From: Gammaproteobacteria bacterium UBA2965
GTDB taxonomy: Bacteria > Pseudomonadota > Gammaproteobacteria > Pseudomonadales > Azotimanducaceae
Direction: 5' to 3'
Assembly (NCBI GenBank): GCA_002348385.1
Contig: DEBD01000001.1
Span: 123,161-129,351 of the forward strand
DNA: 6,191 nucleotides
Shown: positions 1-4,488 of the stretch, one piece after another
Numbering within the stretch: position 1 is the stretch's first letter
Layout of the letters: the number at the start of each line of letters is the position of its first letter
Notes under the pieces: generated by a model
What the model was told of the DNA's origin: nothing
The model's database searches: none
What the model saw: only the letters and a program-made list of their open reading frames with translations
Translations under genes and position numbers: made by a program

Positions 1-509
1 CCCACGCCGTAGGAAGCGCTGAATACGTACTCGTCCCCGCCTCGCGAGGAGATATTCACGATGAGACCACTTCCCTGAGCCACCATGAGCGGGGCCCCGT
101 ACACCGATGCCACGTAGTAACCGCGCAACCCCACGCCACACTGGTCGTCCCACACCGAGACCGGATGCTCCCAGAAGCCACCACCAAAAACCGGCGGATC
201 AGGGATCTTGTAGGCGTTGTTCACCAGCACATCCAGGCGCCCCTGCTGTTCGCGTACCTGTTCGAACAGCGCGCGCACTGCCTCGTCGTCGTTGTGGTCG
301 AGCGCCACGGGAACGCCGGTACCACCAAGCGCAGTAACGCTGGCGGCAGCCGCCTGGATGGTTCGCTCCGCGGGGGGTGTATCGAAACTCTGGCTGCGAC
401 CAGTAATGTAGACGATGGCGCCCGCCTCGCCGAGACCCTCGGCCACACCTCGCCCCACGCCGCGACTACCACCCGTAACCACCGCAACCTTTCCGCGTAA
501 ATCCACCAT
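1..509 (-). CDS. Short-chain dehydrogenase/reductase, DHRS1-like (partial, C-terminus outside window)
   Basis: NAD(P)-dependent oxidoreductase of the SDR superfamily; substrate unknown. The minus-strand frame opens with ATG at 509-507 and stays open to base 1, giving 169 residues. Visible motifs are the Rossmann cofactor loop TGGSRGVG (residues 12-19), the NNAY motif (97-100), and an active-site serine in NISS (S154) 13 residues before the catalytic tyrosine (Y167). The expected catalytic lysine (about 171) falls just beyond the window. The phrases YITGR, LFEQV, GRLDVLVNNAY, FWE, VGLRGYY, SVYGAPLMV and YGVG match what I recall of the DHRS1 subgroup rather than FabG. The first residues, MVDLRGKVAVVTGG, fit a normal SDR N-terminus and support the start, although only a weak purine stretch precedes it. 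It is divergent from fur, and nothing links it to iron. The family is nearly certain; the subgroup is likely; the reaction is unknown. Confidence 0.92.
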   Translation of the reverse strand, partial: MVDLRGKVAVVTGGSRGVGRGVAEGLGEAGAIVYITGRSQSFDTPPAERTIQAAAASVTALGGTGVPVALDHNDDEAVRALFEQVREQQGRLDVLVNNAYKIPDPPVFGGGFWEHPVSVWDDQCGVGLRGYYVASVYGAPLMVAQGSGLIVNISSRGGDEYVFSASYGV

Positions 510-622
510 CGCTCGATATCCGCAACACCCGCCAGCGGATAATTGTAACCTGACGCACGGCTCGGCTAGACGCTCGCCTCCCCTTGAGCTAACGTCCACC
601 GAACCAGCCAACAGGAGGGACT
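510..622. promoter_or_regulatory. Divergent intergenic region between the SDR gene and fur
   Basis: This 113-base gap must hold the promoters of both divergent genes. On the minus strand TACAAT (complement of 542-547) is a reasonable -10 for the SDR gene, but there is no convincing -35. On the plus strand no good sigma-70 pair is evident for fur. A loose dyad, GGATAATTGTAACC (537-550), overlaps the candidate -10. I see no Fur box here, so fur autoregulation is not supported by the visible sequence. Promoter assignments are weak. Confidence 0.35.
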
Positions 623-625
623 GTG
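613..625 (+). promoter_or_regulatory. Shine-Dalgarno and GTG start of fur
   Basis: AGGAGG at 613-618 lies 4 bases before a GTG at 623-625. This strong site decides for the GTG start. The resulting N-terminus (MPGSDIKRAGLKVTLPR) has the length and sequence expected for Fur, with the conserved KAGLKVTLPR-like stretch starting at about residue 7. Confidence 0.85.
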
Positions 626-1027
626 CCGGGATCCGATATTAAGCGGGCGGGCTTAAAGGTGACGCTGCCAAGGCTCAAAGTCTTGGAGGTGCTCGAAAGC
701 TCAGAGCCACACCACATGAGCGCCGAGGAAGTGTACAAACACCTGCTCGACTCAGACGACTCAGTGGGGCTCGCAACGGTGTACAGGGTGCTCACCCAAT
801 TCGAAGCCGCCGGCATCGTGTCGCGACACAACTTCGACGACGGGCACTCCGTCTACGAACTCGCCACCGAAGACCACCACGATCATATGGTGGACGTGGA
901 CACCGGGCAGGTGGTGGAGTTCGTCAATGAGCGTATCGAAGCGCTGCAGCGCGAGATTGCCAACGAGCATGGCTACGACCTGGTAGATCACGAACTCGTG
1001 CTGTTCGTGCGCAAAACCTCGTCGTAA
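623..1027 (+). CDS. fur: Ferric uptake regulator Fur (cysteine-free)
   Basis: Cytoplasmic iron-sensing repressor. With ferrous iron bound, the dimer blocks promoters carrying Fur boxes. It has 134 residues, the usual length. The N-terminal winged-helix domain (about 1-80) contains AGLKVTLPRLKVLEVL, the recognition-helix segment GLATVYRVLTQFEAAGIV (49-66) and RHNF. The C-terminal dimerisation domain follows. Residues matching the known metal sites are all present: H31, E79, H86, H88 and E99 for one site, and H85, D87, E106 and H123 for the other. At the positions of the zinc-binding CxxC of E. coli Fur (C93/C96 counting Met1) there are D91 and T94, and the whole protein has no cysteine. Pseudomonas aeruginosa Fur likewise lacks this zinc motif but, as I recall it, keeps one cysteine. 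The gene lies directly upstream of feoAB in the same direction, but a Fur-box-bearing promoter region in between suggests feo is mainly transcribed separately. Confidence 0.97.
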   Translation: MPGSDIKRAGLKVTLPRLKVLEVLESSEPHHMSAEEVYKHLLDSDDSVGLATVYRVLTQFEAAGIVSRHNFDDGHSVYELATEDHHDHMVDVDTGQVVEFVNERIEALQREIANEHGYDLVDHELVLFVRKTSS

Positions 1028-1032
1028 CCGAT

Positions 1033-1049
1033 GCCCGGGCGCGCTGCCC
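1033..1049. other. Weak GC-rich hairpin after fur
   Basis: GGGC (1037-1040) can pair with GCCC (1046-1049) around a 5-base loop just after the fur stop. GCCCGGGC (1033-1040) is also self-complementary. No T-run follows, so this is at best a poor terminator and fur transcripts may run into feoAB. Confidence 0.2.
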
Positions 1050-1053
1050 AACA

Positions 1054-1082
1054 TTGCAAATGAGAATTACTTCTATTTAAAT
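1054..1082 (+). promoter_or_regulatory. Candidate feoAB promoter
   Basis: TTGCAA (1054-1059) and TTAAAT (1077-1082) are each 4/6 matches to sigma-70 hexamers and are separated by 17 bases. The spacer holds the Fur-box-like site. The block resembles the receptor promoter at 4406-4435, sharing TGCAA at the left, GAAT in the middle and ATTTA at the right. A start near 1089 would leave a leader of only about 22 bases before the feoA ATG. The prediction rests on motif inspection only. Confidence 0.45.
1056..1074. promoter_or_regulatory. Fur box upstream of feoA (degenerate right half)
   Basis: GCAAATGAGAATTACTTCT matches the classical 19-base Fur consensus at about 11 positions. The left half, AATGAGAAT, is strong; the right half is degenerate. 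It sits inside the -35/-10 spacer of the candidate feo promoter, where bound Fur would exclude RNA polymerase. Fur control of feo is well established in other gammaproteobacteria, which supports the call by context. Confidence 0.6.
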
Positions 1083-1100
1083 GACACGAATCTGTCATTT
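1079..1100. repeat. Perfect 8+8 inverted repeat over the feo -10/start region
   Basis: AAATGACA (1079-1086) and TGTCATTT (1093-1100) are exact reverse complements around a 6-base spacer. The centre-to-centre distance of 14 bases puts both arms roughly on one face over one and a half helical turns. The element overlaps the predicted -10 and transcription start, so it would be only partly transcribed and looks more like a DNA operator than an RNA hairpin. It does not match Fur, FNR, CRP, LexA or NsrR consensus sites as I know them. The binding protein is unknown. Confidence 0.55.
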
Positions 1101-1111
1101 TGACTCATGCC

Positions 1112-1363
1112 ATGTCTCTGGCTCACAAAAAAAGTCTGGCGTTGGGCGACCTGCGGCCAGGTGATCGAGCCCGGGTAGCAGGCTTCCGCGAGCAATATCC
1201 ATACGCCTCACAGCTGGCTAGGCTCGGCCTCATTCCGGGTACCGAGTTCACCGTGATGCGCACCGCACCACTGGGCGACCCAGTGGAAATTCGTTTTCGT
1301 GGCTTCAGTCTGGTTATCCGGCCGAGCGAAGCCCACGTTATGTTGCTGGAGGCCGCAGAGTGA
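1112..1363 (+). CDS. feoA: Ferrous iron transport protein FeoA
   Basis: Small cytoplasmic SH3-like protein thought to interact with FeoB and modulate ferrous iron transport. It has 83 residues from ATG 1112. Family hallmarks are LGDLRPGDRARVAGF near the N-terminus, LARLGLIPGTEFTV (35-48), PLGDPVEIRFRGF (53-65) and a final LVIRPSEA. An in-frame TTG at 1100 would add four residues but lies within the inverted repeat, so ATG 1112 is preferred. Neither start has a recognisable Shine-Dalgarno. The stop overlaps the feoB GTG by 4 bases (GTGA, 1360-1363), implying translational coupling. The identity is secure; the start is moderately sure. Confidence 0.95.
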   Translation: MSLAHKKSLALGDLRPGDRARVAGFREQYPYASQLARLGLIPGTEFTVMRTAPLGDPVEIRFRGFSLVIRPSEAHVMLLEAAE

Positions 1364-3444
1364 CAACACTCGCTCTGGTTGGTAACCCCAACTGCGGCAA
1401 GACCACCGTGTTCAACATGCTGACCGGTACCCGTCAACGCGTGGGCAACTGGCCCGGCGTGACCGTAGAGAGGAAGACCGGGACGTTTCGGCACGCCAGC
1501 GCTACCGTAGAGGTGGTAGACCTTCCTGGCACCTACTCGCTGGAACCGCTCAGCGGCGCCATAGACGAAGCGATCGCCCGTGAATACATCACCGAATCCG
1601 TCCCCGACGTAATCGTCAATATCGTGGATGCGACAAGCCTGGCGCGCGGCTTGTTCCTGACCACCGAGGTGCTGGAGCAGGGCCGCCCCGTGGTGGTGGC
1701 GTTAAACATGATCGACGTTGCCGACAGCCACGGCATGCACATCGACGCAGATCGCCTCTCAGACGCGTTGGGCTGCCCCGTGGTTCCCATAGTCGCCAGC
1801 AAAGGCGAAGGCAGCGACGCGCTGATGGATCAGATCGAAGCTGCGGCAAGGCGCGAGGCCCCGGCGCCGCTGGGCCCATTCGATGATGTGGATGCGCGCT
1901 ATCGCCACATCGACACAGTGCTGACGTCCTGTCTCACAACCACACCAGTCCATAGAACCCTGACGGACCGCATCGACGCCGTGGTACTGCACCGCTTCCT
2001 GGCTTTCCCGATCTTTCTTGGCGTCATGTACCTGATGTTCATGTTCGCCATTAATTTCGGGTCGGCGTTCATCGACTTGTTTGACGGCGTCGGAAACGTG
2101 CTGTTTGTGGAAGCGCCCCGACAACTGCTCGACGCGATGGAGTTTCCGCCGTGGCTCACCGTGTTCATTGCAGACGGTATCGGAGGCGGCATCCAGCTGG
2201 TGGGCACGTTCATCCCGGTCATCGGCTGTCTATTTCTAGCACTGTCTTTTCTGGAAGACTCCGGCTACATGGGACGCGTGGCGTTCATAGTCGACCGGCT
2301 GCTTCGAAGCCTGGGCCTGCCCGGAAAATCCTTCGTGCCCCTGATCGTGGGTTTCGGCTGCAACGTGCCCGCGGTGATGGCCACCCGCACGCTGGAGCGG
2401 GAGCCGGATCGGATACTCACCACCATCATGGCCCCGTATATGTCCTGCGGTGCCCGACTCACTGTGTATGCGCTGTTCGCCGCGGCTTTCTTTCCCACCA
2501 ACGGACAGAACGTGGTGTTCGCCCTCTATATTCTGGGCATCGCCGTAGCCGTGCTGTCCGCATTGGCCGTACGCCGCTACCTGGTAAAGGAGCCCCACAG
2601 CGAGTTCCTGCTGGAGCTACCCGCCTACCACCTGCCCGCCCTCAAGGGCCTCCTATTGCAGACCTGGCAGCGACTGAAGGGGTTCGTTCTGCGCGCAGGC
2701 AAAGCGATCGTCGCCGTGGTGATCGTTCTTAATGTGGTGAGTTCCTGGGGTACCGACGGGTCCTTTGGCAACCAGGATTCCGACAAGTCGATGCTCTCGG
2801 CCATCGGGCGCACCATTACCCCCTTGTTCGCGCCCATGGGCATCGAGGAAGACAACTGGCCGGCTACCGTCGGCATCTTTACCGGCATCTTCGCGAAGGA
2901 AGTGGTAGTGGGCACGCTGGATGCGCTTTATGCGCCGCGCGGAGGCCAGGAAGATGTGGATCTGGGCGACGCGTTGGGCGACGCGCTGCAGTCGGTGCCC
3001 GACAACCTCTCCGAACTGGGAAACCAGCTTCTCGACCCGCTAGGCATCGGTCTGGGCGAGCTGGACGACGTGGAAATGGCGGCTTCGGAACAGGGGGTTG
3101 GAATCTCCACCATTCAGGCGATGCGCAGCCTGTTCGACGGGCAGCTGGGGGCATTCAGCTACCTGCTGTTCATACTGCTATACATGCCCTGCGTGGCCAC
3201 CATCGGCGTCATCTACAAGGAGCTAGGCGGATTCTGGGCCGGATTCAGCACAGGCTGGTCTGTGGTGGTGGCCTATAGCGCAGCCGTGACTTGCTACCAG
3301 CTCGGTAACATCACCGAAAACCCCATCAGCTCCCTCACATGGACCCTAGGCGTGGCAGCTGCCTCTGCGTGCGTCTTCGCGATGTTGATACGGTTGGGCC
3401 AACGGCGGCAAGCTCGACTGATCCCGTTGGTCAACCTGGACTAG
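1360..3444 (+). CDS. feoB: Ferrous iron transporter FeoB (short GDI region)
   Basis: Inner-membrane Fe(II) importer with an N-terminal G domain. It starts at GTG 1360, preceded by GGAGG at 1348-1352, and has 694 residues. G1 is GNPNCGKTT (8-16), G2 lies in PGVTVERKTG (T35), G3 is DLPG (54-57), G4 is NMID (116-119) and G5 is around ASKGEG (146-151). The membrane part begins near 212. It contains the Gate-like segments VGFGCNVPAVMATRTL (C334), MAPYMSCGARL (C363), GIFAKEVVVGTL and LLYMPCVATIG (C611), matching E. coli C403, C432 and C675 by position in these motifs. It is about 80 residues shorter than E. coli FeoB. About 65 are missing between G5 and the conserved DARY (178-181), where the helical GDI domain lies. 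The rest is the absent C-terminal cysteine-rich tail. No feoC follows. The next gene is convergent, 28 bases away. Confidence 0.97.
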   Translation: MTTLALVGNPNCGKTTVFNMLTGTRQRVGNWPGVTVERKTGTFRHASATVEVVDLPGTYSLEPLSGAIDEAIAREYITESVPDVIVNIVDATSLARGLFLTTEVLEQGRPVVVALNMIDVADSHGMHIDADRLSDALGCPVVPIVASKGEGSDALMDQIEAAARREAPAPLGPFDDVDARYRHIDTVLTSCLTTTPVHRTLTDRIDAVVLHRFLAFPIFLGVMYLMFMFAINFGSAFIDLFDGVGNVLFVEAPRQLLDAMEFPPWLTVFIADGIGGGIQLVGTFIPVIGCLFLALSFLEDSGYMGRVAFIVDRLLRSLGLPGKSFVPLIVGFGCNVPAVMATRTLEREPDRILTTIMAPYMSCGARLTVYALFAAAFFPTNGQNVVFALYILGIAVAVLSALAVRRYLVKEPHSEFLLELPAYHLPALKGLLLQTWQRLKGFVLRAGKAIVAVVIVLNVVSSWGTDGSFGNQDSDKSMLSAIGRTITPLFAPMGIEEDNWPATVGIFTGIFAKEVVVGTLDALYAPRGGQEDVDLGDALGDALQSVPDNLSELGNQLLDPLGIGLGELDDVEMAASEQGVGISTIQAMRSLFDGQLGAFSYLLFILLYMPCVATIGVIYKELGGFWAGFSTGWSVVVAYSAAVTCYQLGNITENPISSLTWTLGVAAASACVFAMLIRLGQRRQARLIPLVNLD

Positions 3445-3451
3445 CGTTCAA

Positions 3452-3488
3452 CGCGTCGCCCCGCGCACGCCGCTACTCCGCCGACGCG
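3452..3488. terminator. Possible weak stem between convergent feoB and PepSY genes
   Basis: CGCGTCG (3452-3458) and CGACGCG (3482-3488) are perfect complements separated by 23 bases, spanning the convergent junction and the end of the PepSY gene. No T-run follows on either strand and the loop is long, so a real terminator is doubtful. Nothing better is visible between the two stop codons. Confidence 0.2.
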
Positions 3489-3814
3489 GATTCCTTGCGG
3501 AACAGCACCACGCCCCTCCGGGCCACCAGGAGCTTTTGCAGAGTGACGGGGTCGAAATACGCTTCCACTCGGTCTCCTTCAGGCGTCGTGCCGTACACCT
3601 CGTAGCAGCCTTCATCGACCTCGGTCTTGCGAACCTGCCAACCGGCAGCGACCAGGGATTTCTCAAGCTCGTCCTGCGACTGCCAAGTGGCGGGGTCGCC
3701 GGAGTCGCACTCCATCAATCCACTCCCGTGTGCGTGCGTGCCGAACACAAGTAGACACCCAAGCATGATGCTACGCAGCAGGCTGTTGTTTTGCTCGATA
3801 GATAGTAAAGACAC
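3473..3814 (-). CDS. Small secreted PepSY-domain protein
   Basis: The predicted product is a 113-residue exported protein. The start is GTG at 3814-3812, with GGAGG (complement of 3821-3825) at 6-base spacing; this beats the internal ATG at 3766, which has no ribosome site and would give a signal peptide without a basic n-region. Residues 1-30 look like a signal peptide: polar n-region with R14, hydrophobic IMLGCLLVFG, and likely cleavage after AHG (30). C20 is not in a convincing lipobox. The mature part contains W44, the pattern LVAAGWQVRKTEVDEGCYEVYG (54-75), then EGDRVEAYFDPVTLQ (79-93). This matches the PepSY_2-type module (GW-V-DDGCYE-G, then R-E-DP-TL). C36 and C70 could form a disulfide. 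The reading frame overlaps the upstream reductase-like gene by 44 bases, suggesting coupled expression. Such modules occur near or within membrane redox proteins; a role in reductive iron release is inference only. Confidence 0.85.
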   Translation of the reverse strand: MSLLSIEQNNSLLRSIMLGCLLVFGTHAHGSGLMECDSGDPATWQSQDELEKSLVAAGWQVRKTEVDEGCYEVYGTTPEGDRVEAYFDPVTLQKLLVARRGVVLFRKESASAE

Positions 3815-4370
3815 GATAGACCTCCAAGGTTATGAGCGGCGTAAAATGCACCCAAGCGGCAAGGGCATTGTTATGAATGGTCACCCAATGCAGCAGAGTG
3901 AGAAGCGCGGCCGGGTATGCCAGCCGATGTAGAACATACCAAGTCCCGCCAAGACGGCTCACAGAATACCCGTTGCTGGTAACGGCGAGGGGAGCAAACA
4001 GCGCAACGCTCAGCCAGCCCGTCCAAATACCCACCGCCCCAATCTCAGCGAGGATGTTGCTGAGCGTCTGCATGTCCACCAGGTAAAGCGCCGTGTGCAG
4101 GGCTGCATAGCCAAACGCCGCGACCCCCACATCTCGCCGATACCGGCGCAACCAGGCCAGCCACCCAGCATTGGGGAAGGCCAGACGAAGAGGTGTCAAA
4201 GCCAACGCCACGATCACCAACCGAGCGGACATCTCTCCGCTGCCATGCAGCAGATCGGCCGCGTGCACTTGACCAGCAGCCAATCGAGATAAAGACACGG
4301 CTGCTGGAATCGACATCACCAGCCAAACAACGACCCGACCCCAACCCAATAGCCAACGCCACCACTTCAA
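3771..4370 (-). CDS. Ferric-reductase-like haem membrane protein (MsrQ/YedZ family)
   Basis: The predicted product is a 199-residue inner-membrane b-type cytochrome of the ferric-reductase-like transmembrane family. About six hydrophobic segments lie near residues 8-28, 48-64, 81-98, 113-130, 145-162 and 170-188. Family marks are LLHGSG (41-45), LALTPLR (56-62), RRDVGVAAFGYAALHTALY with H92, then TSNGYSVSRLGGTWYVLHRLAY with H148 and LLHWV with H161. H92, H148 and H161 line up with the haem-ligand region of E. coli MsrQ. No msrP neighbour is present, and the setting (Fur box, FecA-like receptor, PepSY protein, feo) points instead to ferric reduction, which is inference. No flavin or NAD domain is attached, so an external electron donor is needed. 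The start is uncertain: TTG at 4370 gives a sensible N-terminus (MKWWRWLLGW) but lacks a Shine-Dalgarno; an in-frame CTG at 4385 is possible. ATG at 4316 would cut into helix 1. Confidence 0.85.
   Translation of the reverse strand: MKWWRWLLGWGRVVVWLVMSIPAAVSLSRLAAGQVHAADLLHGSGEMSARLVIVALALTPLRLAFPNAGWLAWLRRYRRDVGVAAFGYAALHTALYLVDMQTLSNILAEIGAVGIWTGWLSVALFAPLAVTSNGYSVSRLGGTWYVLHRLAYPAALLTLLHWVTIHNNALAAWVHFTPLITLEVYRVFTIYRAKQQPAA
3821..3825 (-). promoter_or_regulatory. Ribosome binding site of the PepSY gene, inside the reductase gene
   Basis: The complement of CCTCC at 3821-3825 reads GGAGG, 6 bases before the GTG start at 3814. It lies within the last codons of the upstream membrane-protein gene. 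It decides the start and makes the 44-base gene overlap real rather than an artefact of a long frame. Confidence 0.75.
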
Positions 4371-4405
4371 AACATTGGCCGGCAGTATGTCACGGTCAAA
4401 TATTT

Positions 4406-4435
4406 ATGCAATTGCGAATCATTCTCATTTATAAT
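4406..4435 (+). promoter_or_regulatory. Promoter of the TonB-dependent receptor
   Basis: TATAAT at 4430-4435 is a perfect -10. The best -35 is ATGCAA at 4406-4411 (18-base spacer), which is weak. The Fur box fills the spacer almost exactly. Transcription should start near 4442. Confidence 0.6.
4411..4429. promoter_or_regulatory. Strong Fur box
   Basis: ATTGCGAATCATTCTCATT contains the 15-base core TGCGAATCATTCTCA (4413-4427). It differs by one base from the perfect 7-1-7 palindrome TGAGAAT-C-ATTCTCA seen in many gammaproteobacterial Fur sites. It abuts the -10 of the receptor and lies about 40 bases upstream of the divergent reductase-like gene, so a single Fur complex could silence both directions. 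Confidence 0.85.
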
Positions 4436-4471
4436 AGGATTCATGTTCCGATAACGCATACTAAGAAAAAC

Positions 4472-4488
4472 GAGGATGCCACCTAATG
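4472..4488 (+). promoter_or_regulatory. Shine-Dalgarno and ATG of the receptor gene
   Basis: GAGGA at 4472-4476 precedes ATG 4486 by 9 bases. The chosen start yields a short signal peptide followed closely by a TonB box, as expected. An ATG at 4476 in another frame ends after six codons and is not a rival start. Confidence 0.7.

Larger units (their letters stand above)
4371..4485. promoter_or_regulatory. Divergent iron-control region between reductase and receptor genes
   Basis: This 115-base AT-rich gap carries the promoters of both divergent units, with one symmetric Fur box near the middle. For the minus-strand unit the best candidate pair is TTGCAT (complement of 4406-4411) and CATACT (complement of 4384-4389) at 16 bases, which is weak but would also overlap the Fur site. 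Short perfect palindromes AAATATTT (4398-4405) and GCAATTGC (4408-4415) lie beside the box. The leader from about 4442 to 4485 shows no clear fold. Confidence 0.6.

Noticed and set aside
107..500. Several open frames on the plus strand and in other minus frames over 107-500
   Set aside because: They overlap the SDR gene, whose protein has clear family motifs. Their translations are arginine/proline/histidine-rich low-complexity products typical of shadow frames in GC-rich DNA.
510..622. Fur autoregulatory box upstream of fur
   Set aside because: No stretch resembles the 7-1-7 or 19-base Fur consensus. The only dyad there is short and imperfect.
2151..2732. 193-codon plus-strand open frame inside feoB
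   Set aside because: It is out of frame with the clearly conserved FeoB protein, has arginine-rich nonsense composition and no family motif.
3445..3472. A feoC gene after feoB
   Set aside because: Only 28 bases lie between feoB and the convergent gene, and no FeoC-like frame exists in the window.
3764..3766. ATG 3766 as start of the PepSY gene, just after the reductase stop
   Set aside because: It lacks a Shine-Dalgarno and would give a signal peptide without a basic n-region. The GTG at 3814 has GGAGG at ideal spacing.
4100..4370. Classification of the membrane protein as MsrQ of the MsrPQ repair system
   Set aside because: The fold and histidines match, but no msrP lies beside it, and the neighbours are iron genes. 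Only the family-level call is kept.
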